64,000 nucleotides of DNA, taken from assembly GCF_034427455.1 (NCBI RefSeq), contig NZ_JAXQNN010000006.1, positions 104,306 through 168,305 on the forward strand. Direction: 5' to 3'. The notes under the pieces were generated by a model. That model saw only the letters and a list, made by a program, of their open reading frames with translations. It did not search any database and was not told the DNA's origin. Of this stretch, positions 6,915 to 14,535 are shown in pieces; the stretch's first letter is position 1; every line of letters starts with the position of its first letter. The DNA comes from Jeotgalibacillus haloalkalitolerans. Its GTDB lineage: Bacteria > Bacillota > Bacilli > Bacillales > Jeotgalibacillaceae. The position numbers were made by a program, and so were the translations under genes.

Positions 6915-8043
6915 AAATCATTTTACCCTGACCCTGCATCAGCTTGGATGAGCGTTTGTACTGATACATTTTTTCATCCGCCGTCATGTACATCTCATTT
7001 AAAGTCATATGCTGCTGATACATTTCATATCCATAGCTGAAATGTAAGTGTTTCAGCACAGGGTCTTCCTGTTTACTGAGCTGACGGTCAATTTCAGCTG
7101 CAATAAGGTCCGGCTTAATATGATCTCCTTCAATGATAATGATGAATTCATCCCCGCCGAGTCTTGCAATCAACCCTTTTTGTTGAAATGACTTTCTCAA
7201 TACATTCGCAAAACCAACAAGCACCTGATCCCCTTTTTGATGACCATGCTCGTCATTGATTTCTTTAAAATAGTTCAGATCCATCAGCATAATTCCGAAA
7301 GGCTTGTCAGTTTCTTTCAAATGCTTCAGGTAAGTCTCGTAGCTGTGCCGGTTGTAGAGCTTTGTAAGAAAGTCTTCTTCTGCCGTAGTGGATTCTAAAA
7401 ATATGTATGCCACCAGGATACCCAGCACACCGGAGGTCCATGAAAAATAAAGCTTTGAATCAAACATCTGAATCACCATACCGAAGATCGGCAGAGCGAA
7501 GAACCCCATAAAAATATTGATAACGTATGAACTTGTGTTTTTACGGTTTTTCAATAAGAAATAAATCATGTAAAGATAAAAACTGGCCAGTACAACGTAG
7601 TGAACTTCCTTAAATGCCCCACTGCTGTAGCTGTTTGAAACAGGATCCACATCAAAATACAATGGATACACCATATTCACCAGCAGCACGAAGAACGTCA
7701 GGACACTTAAGTGCTGATAATAGCCTTTTTTGATAATCCGCTTCGGGTCTTTGAAAATGTGGTAGTCCACATATGAAAGCATTAATCCGCCAAGGACAGG
7801 CCCAACAAGAAACAGGAAAAAGTTTGTGCTGTATTCCAGAAAATAAGCACCCGGGAAAAGCATCCCGTCAAAAATCCATGTAGCAGGCTCCAGTGTCATC
7901 GCAATTGCACTTGTAATCATAATTGAAATCAGCAGCTTCTTACTGAAGGTTTCAACTTTCGATCTCATTTTCACGATGATATAAAGGATAATCAATATGG
8001 CAAAGGCAAAGACGTTCAGCTGAAATTGCACTAAATAATCCAT
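6913..8043 (-). CDS. Membrane-bound GGDEF diguanylate cyclase
   Basis: A 376-residue protein with about six N-terminal hydrophobic helices (residues 1-205) and a C-terminal GGDEF domain (about 210-370). The active-site motif is intact: RLGGDEFIIII; the upstream DFLTKLYNRHSY and MLMDLNYFKEINDEHGH are the conserved domain-entry and Mg2+/GTP segments. An inhibitory RxxD site is not obvious ahead of GGDEF. It makes cyclic di-GMP from two GTP at the membrane; the N-terminal module is a probable sensor of unknown input, similar in layout to B. subtilis DgcK-type enzymes. ATG at 8043 is preferred because AGGAG sits 7 bases upstream; a longer version would add only six codons. A c-di-GMP riboswitch occurs at 46172-46255, so the messenger has a visible target in this window. 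Confidence 0.88.
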   Translation of the reverse strand: MDYLVQFQLNVFAFAILIILYIIVKMRSKVETFSKKLLISIMITSAIAMTLEPATWIFDGMLFPGAYFLEYSTNFFLFLVGPVLGGLMLSYVDYHIFKDPKRIIKKGYYQHLSVLTFFVLLVNMVYPLYFDVDPVSNSYSSGAFKEVHYVVLASFYLYMIYFLLKNRKNTSSYVINIFMGFFALPIFGMVIQMFDSKLYFSWTSGVLGILVAYIFLESTTAEEDFLTKLYNRHSYETYLKHLKETDKPFGIMLMDLNYFKEINDEHGHQKGDQVLVGFANVLRKSFQQKGLIARLGGDEFIIIIEGDHIKPDLIAAEIDRQLSKQEDPVLKHLHFSYGYEMYQQHMTLNEMYMTADEKMYQYKRSSKLMQGQGKMI

Positions 8044-8203
8044 ATTCCCTCTCCTATCCAATTGTTATGCAAAGCAAAAGACCCATTTTAACTTTATTAT
8101 CCTACTTTTTTAACTAATGTCAAAGTAATTTTTTCTCAATTAAGAATGTTCAGTTATATTTATTTTTAACTGATGATGATCAGGCACATATTCCCGGATC
8201 ATT

Positions 8204-8237
8204 AAAAAAAGCATGCTGCAATTCCTCTTCAGCATGC
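8204..8237 (-). terminator. Intrinsic terminator of the LacI-type regulator gene
   Basis: On the minus strand GCATGCTG, an 11-base loop, CAGCATGC, then seven T, directly after the regulator stop codon. Confidence 0.85.
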
Positions 8238-8249
8238 CTCGTTTTCATC

Positions 8250-9206
8250 TCAAACTGTTTTTCTTTCAACAAGCTTTACATAGACTTCTTCTTTGGAAAT
8301 CTCCTGCTTAAGCGACTGCCTGAACAGCTTTCTCCCCATTTCTTCTAAAGGCAGTTCAATAGTTGTAATTGAGAGCATCCCGGCAATTGGATGATTATCA
8401 AACCCCATGACACCAAGATCTTCAGGCACGCTAAAGCCTTTTTCCTGCGCCTTTATCAGAATCCCTGCTGCTGTCTGGTCATTTGTCACTAACAGCGCAT
8501 CAGGCCTTTGAGTTGCGACGCTAATCTCCTCTAACACCCGCTCACCATCCTGAACATGGTAGCAATTTTCAAAGATCCAGGACTCATTAACCGGAAACTG
8601 TCTGCTTTTTAGAAAATCCCGGTAGGCACGTTCTCTTGCCTGACTGTTCGTCCCGGACCTTCTCCCGATACAGTACCCAATCTGCTGATACCCTTTCTGA
8701 TCCAAATAATGCAGTGCGTTCAAAAATACCTGGTACTGATCAATAAATGTATAAGAAACGTCCTCCTGAATCTCTTCGCACATCACAATCGGGCCAAATG
8801 ACTGATACGGTTTTATGACTTGCCACTCACTGGACCTCGAACAGAAAATCAATGCATCGATCTGCTTGTGCTTTAACATTTCAAGTGCTTCAATTTCCTG
8901 GTCAGCCTGATAATCCGTCTGAAACAGAACAAGCTTTTTCCGATGCGCGCGGGCTTCTTCTGCGAGTCCCTTCAGAAGCGCAGCAAAATAAGGATGATCA
9001 GTAAAAGGTAAGACTACACCGATCATCCCGGTCTGACCCGTACTCAAATTGACCGCATTCATATTCTTTACATATCCACTTTTCTCAATCGCAGCCAGTA
9101 CAGCTTGCCGCTTCTCTTCCTGTACATACGGATGATGATTCAGCACTCTGGACACTGTTGTGACCGACACACCTGCGATCCTCGCTACATCACGAATATT
9201 TGCCAC
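8250..9206 (-). CDS. LacI/GalR family transcriptional regulator (CcpB-like)
   Basis: A 318-residue repressor: N-terminal LacI helix-turn-helix (residues 2-47: ANIRDVARIAGVSVTTVSRV, then a hinge with NMNAVNLSTGQT) and a periplasmic-binding-protein-like sensor domain (about 60-318). The start is taken as GTG at 9206, giving the common MANIRD start and a 7-base gap to GAGG; an ATG one codon earlier is the alternative. The sequence around the HTH and hinge resembles B. subtilis CcpB, a minor carbon-catabolite regulator, but a true assignment needs alignment. It follows a 37-residue membrane peptide gene by a few bases, and the pair sits behind a perfect 14-bp palindrome, so autoregulation is likely. 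No sugar genes are adjacent, so the effector is unknown. Confidence 0.85.
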   Translation of the reverse strand: MANIRDVARIAGVSVTTVSRVLNHHPYVQEEKRQAVLAAIEKSGYVKNMNAVNLSTGQTGMIGVVLPFTDHPYFAALLKGLAEEARAHRKKLVLFQTDYQADQEIEALEMLKHKQIDALIFCSRSSEWQVIKPYQSFGPIVMCEEIQEDVSYTFIDQYQVFLNALHYLDQKGYQQIGYCIGRRSGTNSQARERAYRDFLKSRQFPVNESWIFENCYHVQDGERVLEEISVATQRPDALLVTNDQTAAGILIKAQEKGFSVPEDLGVMGFDNHPIAGMLSITTIELPLEEMGRKLFRQSLKQEISKEEVYVKLVERKTV

Positions 9207-9215
9207 CATCTCACC

Positions 9216-9329
9216 TCAACGGAAATAATCTTCAAAAGAGTTAATCGGCTGAACGCATTCAGGCTTCATCCTGCTGCCAGCCAGACATGAAACGTACACT
9301 GCCGCACATAAACCAATTAAATAAAACAT
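9216..9329 (-). CDS. Small membrane peptide (37 aa) leading the LacI-type regulator operon
   Basis: ATG at 9329 to TGA at 9216-9218 encodes 37 residues: a hydrophobic N-terminal stretch of about 20 (MFYLIGLCAAVYVSCLAG) followed by a charged tail (SRMKPECVQPINSFEDYFR). It has a very strong RBS (GGAGGGAGGGG, 9 bases from the ATG) and only 9 bases separate its stop from the next start. It could be a single-pass membrane peptide or, with VSCLAG resembling a lipobox, a tiny lipoprotein (Cys at residue 15). I know no homologue. The RBS, size and tight coupling argue for a real gene. Confidence 0.55.
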   Translation of the reverse strand: MFYLIGLCAAVYVSCLAGSRMKPECVQPINSFEDYFR

Positions 9330-9363
9330 AACGCGTCCCCTCCCTCCATTCTGATACATTGAA

Positions 9364-9392
9364 CGTAAAGGATGAAACGCGTTTCAGGTCAA
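9364..9392 (-). promoter_or_regulatory. Promoter with LacI-type palindromic operator
   Basis: TGAAACGCGTTTCA at 9373-9386 is a perfect 14-bp palindrome of LacI-family type (it differs from a canonical cre site at the central CG). It directly abuts TTGACC (9387-9392 on the minus strand), a good -35; 17 bases on is TTTACG, a weak -10. A repressor bound here would sit between -35 and -10, so autoregulation of the small-peptide/regulator operon is the simplest reading. Confidence 0.6.
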
Positions 9393-9400
9393 GCATGTCT

Positions 9401-10219
9401 TCATATTTTATCACAGCGCGATTCTTTTACCCGCTTCAGACCCGCCACAATGAGAAAGCTCACAATCACTAAAAGAATCCATGAACTCACCTTCCCTACA
9501 TGAACAATTTCCCACCCCTCCTGCTGGTTCGGATACTGCCAGGCATTAAAGTATGTAGCAACATTTTCAGCAATCCAGATAAATAATCCGGTTAAGATAA
9601 ATGAGAAGATCAGCGGCATTTGATACTTTTCTGATCTGATGTGAAAACTGACTGTCGTCTTAAAGAAGATGATGACAACACAGCCCAGTAAAATCCATCT
9701 GATATCCAACCAGACATGATGGGTAAAGAAATTCAAATAGATCATAAACGCCAGCGGTATCACCAGCCAGGGTGCCGGCCAATTGATCATCCTTACATTC
9801 AGCCTTCTCCATGCCTGACACAAAAAGCTTGCAACACTTGCGTACATGAATCCGCTGTAGAGTGGAACATCAGCGATCTTAAAGATGCCGGATTCAGGGT
9901 AAAACCATGACCCCATATTCACTTTATATACTTCAAGGATCAGCCCAATGATGTGAAAGAGACAGATGACTTTTAATTCATCAGCCGTCTCAAGACCTGA
10001 ACGGACCATCCACCATTGCATGACAAGAAAAATAATCAGCAGCCAGTCATACCGGGCGAGTATTGGAAGCGGCAGGACTTCTGTCAGTGCCAGAGACAGG
10101 AAGATTACTGCCGGGAAAATGCAGGAGAGGGCAAGCTCTTTCACAAAGTGTATAAGCTGGAATCCGGTATAAATCAACCTTCCTTTCAGAGACTGCTTTG
10201 TTTGAATGAGTACACTCAT
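9401..10219 (-). CDS. DUF817 family integral membrane protein (YoaT-like)
   Basis: A 272-residue protein with about eight hydrophobic segments. The block MGSWFYPESGIFKIADVPLYSGFMYASVASF and the later NVATYFNAWQYPNQ are hallmarks of DUF817, a conserved bacterial membrane family of unknown function (B. subtilis YoaT). It follows the UppS-like gene by 20 bases on the same strand, so the two are probably co-transcribed; that pairing may hint at a membrane-lipid or carotenoid-related job, since DUF817 motifs (WFYP, histidines and acidic residues within membrane segments) recall membrane enzymes, but this is only conjecture. No terminator is evident before the next promoter. Confidence 0.75.
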   Translation of the reverse strand: MSVLIQTKQSLKGRLIYTGFQLIHFVKELALSCIFPAVIFLSLALTEVLPLPILARYDWLLIIFLVMQWWMVRSGLETADELKVICLFHIIGLILEVYKVNMGSWFYPESGIFKIADVPLYSGFMYASVASFLCQAWRRLNVRMINWPAPWLVIPLAFMIYLNFFTHHVWLDIRWILLGCVVIIFFKTTVSFHIRSEKYQMPLIFSFILTGLFIWIAENVATYFNAWQYPNQQEGWEIVHVGKVSSWILLVIVSFLIVAGLKRVKESRCDKI

Positions 10220-10239
10220 GCTGCCACCCCCTTTTCTGC

Positions 10240-10926
10240 TTACAATCCCCCAAAGCGTCTGTGTCTCACATTGAACTCATTGAGTGCCTTATCAAATTCC
10301 TCATTTGAGAAATCAGGCCACAGCACATCAGAAAAGTAAAATTCCGTATAAGCCATCTGCCACAGAAGAAAATTACTCAGCCTTTTCTCCCCGCCTGTTC
10401 TGATCAGCAAATCAGGTTCCGGCATTTGATTTGTATAAAGGTACCTCTCAACAGATTCTTCAGTAAACGCAATGCCTTCCTCTTTCATGGTTTCAAAGGC
10501 TTTAAGAATTTCCTGCCTCCCGCCATAATTCAGCGCAAAATTAAGCTGTAACCCATCATTTTTTGCAGTCTTTTTCACTGCATGCTTTAATGCCTCACGG
10601 GTGCTGTAAGGTAGCTGCTGCAGGTCTCCAAGTATGTTGATCTTTACATTATTTCTCATTAACTCAGGAAGATATTGAAACAGAAACTTCTTTGGCAGCT
10701 GCAGAATAAATTCAACTTCCTTTTGCGGCCGCTTCCAGTTTTCCGCTGAAAACGTATAGAGTGTTAAAAACTTCACGTTTCTTTCAGACGCTCTCTTTAC
10801 AATTCTCACCACCGCCGATACCCCTTCAAGATGACCATCAGTCCGTGAAAGCCCCCTTCTCTCTGCCCAACGTCCGTTTCCATCCATGATAATTGCAATA
10901 TGTGAAATGCCTGCTGATTGATTCAT
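10240..10926 (-). CDS. UppS-like cis-prenyltransferase (isoprenyl transferase)
   Basis: A 228-residue cis-prenyltransferase. The catalytic motif HIAIIMDGNGRWAERRG carries the essential Asp15; FSAENWKRP, NFALNYGGRQEI and the C-terminal RTGGEKRLSNFLLWQ with YFSDVLWPDF are the five conserved regions of the family. Such enzymes add isopentenyl units in cis to a prenyl diphosphate; UppS makes the undecaprenyl carrier for wall synthesis. The start at 10926 is set by AAGGTGATGGGG before the ATG; a longer frame would add an AT-rich hydrophobic lead that overlaps the promoter region. The usual frr-uppS-cdsA neighbours are absent and it pairs with DUF817 instead, so it is probably a second, specialised cis-prenyltransferase, perhaps of different chain length. 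Confidence 0.85.
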   Translation of the reverse strand: MNQSAGISHIAIIMDGNGRWAERRGLSRTDGHLEGVSAVVRIVKRASERNVKFLTLYTFSAENWKRPQKEVEFILQLPKKFLFQYLPELMRNNVKINILGDLQQLPYSTREALKHAVKKTAKNDGLQLNFALNYGGRQEILKAFETMKEEGIAFTEESVERYLYTNQMPEPDLLIRTGGEKRLSNFLLWQMAYTEFYFSDVLWPDFSNEEFDKALNEFNVRHRRFGGL

Positions 10927-10983
10927 TTCCCCATCACCTTCCGATTTGAAATTCATTTGTTTTGATTTGATTATAAATATATT

Positions 10984-11002
10984 TTTATTGATAATCAATA
11001 AA
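10984..11002. promoter_or_regulatory. 19-bp AT-rich palindrome upstream of the UppS-like gene
   Basis: TTTATTGAT-A-ATCAATAAA is a perfect inverted repeat around one base, about 60 bp ahead of the start codon in the likely promoter region. The symmetry suggests a repressor site. It overlaps loosely with Fur-type patterns (TGATAAT) but does not fit a full Fur box, so the regulator is open. Confidence 0.4.
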
Positions 11003-11128
11003 TTTTTATTAATTAATAGAAATATAAGCAGCAAAGGGACATACAGAAGGAATATGAGATAATAAAAAAACCCTGAAGGCAGACATTTGAATCGTCGCAA
11101 TCCAGGATATTTTTAGATCAAAATCAAT

Positions 11129-11575
11129 TTATTGATAGTCACCAGGAGTCCCCCAGTTCTCAAATTTGTTATACAGTGGATTTGTTGAATCAAAATGAAT
11201 CCAAATTGGTGCGTTGTCCAGTTCTGAATGAGCTGCAAAGAATGTTCGATCTCCATACCTGATTGCCTCCAAAGCTAAAGGCAGTTCACGCCTGAAAATG
11301 GCATCACGCACTGCCGTAACTGCAGGGCCAAATTCTCCGTCCACATATACATATACGTATAGATACGGAAATCCATTATTCATCCTCCATTCCGCCAGCA
11401 CTTCATCCCTCATGACATTAATCTTTTCATAAGCAAATTGCAGACCAATCGTAAGGAAAAGGTCTGCAGTGATGTCGGAGTGAGTTAATGTATATTTCCT
11501 GCCTATTATCGGTTCAGTCATCGTCACACCAGGTCTGAATTCAACATTCAACTTATCCGGATTGAGTTTTTTCAA
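11129..11575 (-). CDS. Staygreen-domain protein
   Basis: A 148-residue cytosolic protein. The N-terminal KKLNPDKLNVEFRPGVTMTEPIIGRKYTLTHSDITADLFLTIG and the block MRDEVLAEW match the Staygreen domain, known in plants as the Mg-dechelatase that opens chlorophyll breakdown and found as a free-standing protein in many Bacillus and Clostridium genomes, where its role is unknown. The start is TTG at 11575, four bases after AAGGTGAT; an upstream ATG would lie ahead of that RBS. No tetrapyrrole gene is adjacent. A related metal-dechelating or tetrapyrrole-linked activity is possible but unproven. Confidence 0.75.
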   Translation of the reverse strand: MKKLNPDKLNVEFRPGVTMTEPIIGRKYTLTHSDITADLFLTIGLQFAYEKINVMRDEVLAEWRMNNGFPYLYVYVYVDGEFGPAVTAVRDAIFRRELPLALEAIRYGDRTFFAAHSELDNAPIWIHFDSTNPLYNKFENWGTPGDYQ

Positions 11576-11636
11576 TTGATCACCTTCCTGAAATATACTG
11601 CACTGCATATCTTATTTCTGGGCTTTCTTGAAGCTG

Positions 11637-11754
11637 GCTGGTGATTTCCGCTTCAGGGGGACTTCGCTGCCGGGCGGTGAGCTCGCAGGCTTCTCATGGC
11701 CTCACACGTCCCTTCCTGCCACAGGATTCGCCCCCTTACGCTCCAATCACCAGC
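11637..11754. repeat. Structured GC-rich intergenic element, copy 1
   Basis: Outer arms GCTGGTGATT (11637-11646) and AATCACCAGC (11745-11754) are perfectly complementary. Inside lie CTTCAGGGGGAC, CGGGCGGTGAG, GGCCTCACACGTCCC and CGCCCCCTTACGCTCC, a pattern shared with seven other loci here (19.3, 36.1, 41.9, 42.9, 51.4, 56.9 and 60.0 kb). No coding sense. It sits between the Staygreen and truA genes. Confidence 0.8.
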
Positions 11755-11821
11755 TCGGCAAATACATTTTTAAATTTTATTGTCCTTCATGAAAATGTAT
11801 GTACGATAGAATGAATGATAT

Positions 11822-11857
11822 AAAAAAGCACTCACTTCATTTGAGTGAATGCTTTAA
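11822..11857 (-). terminator. Intrinsic terminator of truA
   Basis: On the minus strand AAAGCATTCACTCA, loop, GTGAGTGCTTTTTT, about 50 bases after the truA stop. Confidence 0.8.
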
Positions 11858-11904
11858 AATCATTTTATTAATCAGGAGCTTGTTTGGACTCAGATCTGCA
11901 TGAT

Positions 11905-12642
11905 CTAAAAACCGACCTTCTCCAAATACAACCCTTCTGCATCAGCCATGCGGCCTGTCTGGATTCTTTCTTTTGATTCAAGAATGCCAGGAATTGAAGC
12001 AGGATCCATTTCTCCTGATCCAACTTCAATTAAAGTTCCGACAATTTTTCTCACCATATTGTAAAGGAAGCCGTTGCCCCGGATTTTAATTTCGATAAAA
12101 CCGGCGTTTTCCCCTATCTCAAGTGAGTATACTTCCCGCACCATGGATTTTTTCTTGGACTTTGCGTTGGAATAGGATGTAAAATCGTGCTCACCAAGGA
12201 AGTATTGAGATGCTTTTCTCATCTTTTCGATATCAAGCTTTTCTTCTACATGCATGCTGTACTTCCGCATGAAGGGATGGGTATACTGCTCGTTCCAAAT
12301 TTTATACAAATACGTTTTATCCTTCGCATTATAGCGTGAATGGAAACGGTCATGCATAAGTGTCACATCAGTCACACTGATATCATGAGGAAGATACCTG
12401 TTTAGATACTTCATTACTTCATCTTCCGTTGCCTGTTTACGCATTTTAAAATTAGCGATTTGTGCAAGGGCATGGACACCTGCATCCGTTCTGCCGGAAC
12501 CAATGATTTCAATCTTTTCTCCAGCCAGTTCTGTTAATACATTTTCTATTTTACCCTGAATCGTGTTATCGCTGTTCCCGAGCCGCTGCCAGCCCTTGTA
12601 ACGCCCGCCGTCATACTGAATGGTTAATTTGTAATTATTCAT
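11905..12642 (-). CDS. truA: tRNA pseudouridine(38-40) synthase TruA
   Basis: A 245-residue pseudouridine synthase. YDGGRYKGWQRL is the N-terminal signature, GSGRTDAGVHALAQIANF carries the catalytic Asp, and RGNGFLYNMVRKIVGTLIEVG is the C-terminal conserved motif. It isomerises uridines 38-40 in the anticodon arm of many tRNAs. In Bacillus the main truA gene lies in the ribosomal-protein/ecf transporter cluster (rplQ-ecfA-ecfT-truA-rplM). This copy stands alone beside an unrelated transporter, so it may be a second paralogue (truA2), as several Bacillus species carry. Function of the fold is secure; whether it is the sole copy cannot be told from this window. Confidence 0.85.
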   Translation of the reverse strand: MNNYKLTIQYDGGRYKGWQRLGNSDNTIQGKIENVLTELAGEKIEIIGSGRTDAGVHALAQIANFKMRKQATEDEVMKYLNRYLPHDISVTDVTLMHDRFHSRYNAKDKTYLYKIWNEQYTHPFMRKYSMHVEEKLDIEKMRKASQYFLGEHDFTSYSNAKSKKKSMVREVYSLEIGENAGFIEIKIRGNGFLYNMVRKIVGTLIEVGSGEMDPASIPGILESKERIQTGRMADAEGLYLEKVGF

Positions 12643-12823
12643 TTAAATCTCCTGTTCTTTAATCATCGATCCCGGACACATCATATAAGAATCTAATCTT
12701 TCTTACCAGATAAGCCCTATCATGATTTTATATCAACTCGACATATAGAGCGACATTTAATCATGTTGATGACCGGTTTTCACCATAAATACAGTTCATA
12801 TTGCATCCATTACCTTATGGTTC

Positions 12824-14017
12824 TTATAAAAAGATGCCAACAATAATCGCTGTAATAAAACTTGCCAGGGTGCCCGCCACAATGGCTTTAAAGCTTAATT
12901 TGGATACAGTCTTCTGCTGGCTAGGCTCGAGGGAACCTAATCCTACAATTAACTGTCCAATAGATGACAGGTTAGCAAAGTTACATAGCGCAACCGTTAA
13001 AATGGCTACTGTCTTTGGTGAAAGATCATCCATGATTGAAGACAGCTCGCTGAACGCGACAAACTCATTAACAGAGAGCTTAGTGCCGATAATAGATGCT
13101 GCTTTAAATGCTTCATCCATCGGAATCCCGATCAGTACCGCTAAAGGATAGAAGATATAGCCAAAAATAGTGGAAAGCTCTGTGTTCACCAGACCAAGCA
13201 GACCGTTAATCAGTGCCAGGATCCCGATAAAAGCAATCAGGAGTCCTCCAATATTGATGGCCAGCTTTGTACCGTTCAATGCACCATCTGCAATTGCTTC
13301 GAATACATTCGCATGCGTAGTTTTTCCTAACGAGATATCGCCATTTGTCTGGGATTCCTCTGTTTCAGGCTCCATCACTTTGGCAATGATGAGCGAAACA
13401 AGTGGCACACTGAAAACGGAAAGAAGCAGTAACTTCATATCTATTCCCATTAAAGAATACCCTATCAGTATTGCTCCACTTGCCGACGCGGTTCCGCCAA
13501 CCATCACAGCAAAAACCTCTGATCGGGTCAATTTGATCAGATAAGGTTTGATCAACAGCGGGGCTTCCACCAGGCCTAAAAAGGAGTTGCCGATCGCATT
13601 GAACGATTCCACCTTAGTTGTACCTAAAATTTTTCCAAGTCCAATTCCGATATACTTTACAAACAATGGAATGATGCGTAAATAGTAGAGTGCAGAAATT
13701 AGCGCCGAAATAAAAACGATCGCACCGAGGACATTAATCGCGAAAACGAAAGTGATGTTGGTCCCTTCCTCATAAAAACCTCCGAAGACGAACATGATTC
13801 CCTCCGTGCTATAATCAATCACCTTCTGAACACCTAATGCCGCATTATTCAGCATGGCTTGTCCAAAAGGAACTTTCAAAACGAACAAAACAAGCAGGAT
13901 TTCAAGGACAATCCCTATCATAACCGTGCGCCAATTAATCGCAGAGCGCTTGCTGCTCCATAACCACGCCAAAAACAGAACTCCGATTAAAGAAAATAAA
14001 CCAAAAATAAAATTCAA
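12824..14017 (-). CDS. nupG: Concentrative nucleoside transporter (CNT family), NupG-like
   Basis: A 397-residue membrane protein of the CNT/NupC family with about ten helices. Family motifs include GNSFLGLVEAPLLIKPYL, TRSEVFAVMVGGTASASGAILIGY, the NINIGG-like LAINIGGLLIAFIG and KLSVNEFVAFSEL followed by LCNFANLSSIGQLIVGLG. It imports nucleosides with a cation. The start is TTG at 14017 after GGGAGG with 9-base spacing. A guanine-class riboswitch and terminator lie in its leader, as for B. subtilis nupG (yxjA), which takes up guanosine; this context is the basis for the symbol. It stands alone with no metabolic partner next to it. Confidence 0.85.
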   Translation of the reverse strand: MNFIFGLFSLIGVLFLAWLWSSKRSAINWRTVMIGIVLEILLVLFVLKVPFGQAMLNNAALGVQKVIDYSTEGIMFVFGGFYEEGTNITFVFAINVLGAIVFISALISALYYLRIIPLFVKYIGIGLGKILGTTKVESFNAIGNSFLGLVEAPLLIKPYLIKLTRSEVFAVMVGGTASASGAILIGYSLMGIDMKLLLLSVFSVPLVSLIIAKVMEPETEESQTNGDISLGKTTHANVFEAIADGALNGTKLAINIGGLLIAFIGILALINGLLGLVNTELSTIFGYIFYPLAVLIGIPMDEAFKAASIIGTKLSVNEFVAFSELSSIMDDLSPKTVAILTVALCNFANLSSIGQLIVGLGSLEPSQQKTVSKLSFKAIVAGTLASFITAIIVGIFL

Positions 14018-14104
14018 AGCAATATACCTCCCAATGATGTGTACACTTCAATGATTGCTTATATTTTTATACGGTCGTATGATGTCAGACCACTTATAGG
14101 AAAA

Positions 14105-14159
14105 AATAAAAAAGTGTATGTGACTTTCTCCCAATATAAAGAAAGCCCCATACACTTTT
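14105..14159 (-). terminator. Riboswitch-controlled terminator of nupG
   Basis: On the minus strand AAAAGTGTATG (14149-14159), an inner hairpin GGGCTTTCT...GGGAGAAAGT, then CATACACTTTTTT. The T-run makes it an intrinsic terminator 17 bases after the aptamer and before the gene. Confidence 0.85.
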
Positions 14160-14175
14160 CATGCATAGAATAACT

Positions 14176-14248
14176 TTCCTTATAGTCCGGCAATTTAAGG
14201 CTGCCAGGTAGAGACTGATGGTCCATATTACCATCGTTATATAAGGAA
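14176..14248 (-). promoter_or_regulatory. Guanine-class purine riboswitch aptamer upstream of nupG
   Basis: On the minus strand P1 is TTCCTTATA/TATAAGGAA. P2 is GATGG...CCATC with the core AATATGG, followed by CAGTCTCTACC. P3 is CCTGGCAGCC...GCCGG, then GACTATAAGG. The purine riboswitch core is complete, and the base that reads the ligand (position 74 in xpt numbering, the C of GACTAT) is C, which specifies guanine or hypoxanthine, not adenine. A terminator follows, so ligand should turn the transporter off. Confidence 0.93.
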
Positions 14249-14280
14249 CTCATATGAAGTTTGTTTTGACACTTTATCAT

Positions 14281-14535
14281 AAGGAAGAACTTTTACACAA
14301 TATGAAATCATAAAGATTATATATTGTGAAATTTCACACGATCAATGGGGATAGTCTCTATATTCCTCTCTTTAATTCATTACTCCACTCCATCGGTATG
14401 TTTTAACAATTTCCATACTAGTTAAAAAGCTTCGAAACCAGGAAAAAATCATTACCCGTTATCTATTTTAAAATTGGAAAAGGCAACCATATTGACAGAA
14501 TTGTTCAAAGGACATGGAATTGAAAACTGGGAGTT
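14281..14535. other. Gene-free AT-rich interval
   Basis: About 255 bp between the nupG riboswitch leader and the vWA gene. No plausible coding frame, no strong hairpin and no repeat was recognised; it must hold the nupG promoter. Confidence 0.5.

Noticed and set aside
9373..9386. Palindrome TGAAACGCGTTTCA as a cre site for CcpA
   Set aside because: The central CG of cre is GC here, and it directly fronts a LacI-type regulator operon, so an operator of that regulator is more likely.
10984..11002. Fur box
   Set aside because: Only part of the 7-1-7 pattern fits and no iron-related gene is nearby; left as an unassigned palindrome.
10927..11100. Hydrophobic N-terminal extension of the UppS-like protein
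   Set aside because: AT-rich promoter region read as codons; the internal ATG at 10926 has a clear RBS and fits the family length.
14059..14280. 73-residue frame upstream of nupG
   Set aside because: It lies on the guanine riboswitch and its terminator, which explain the sequence better.
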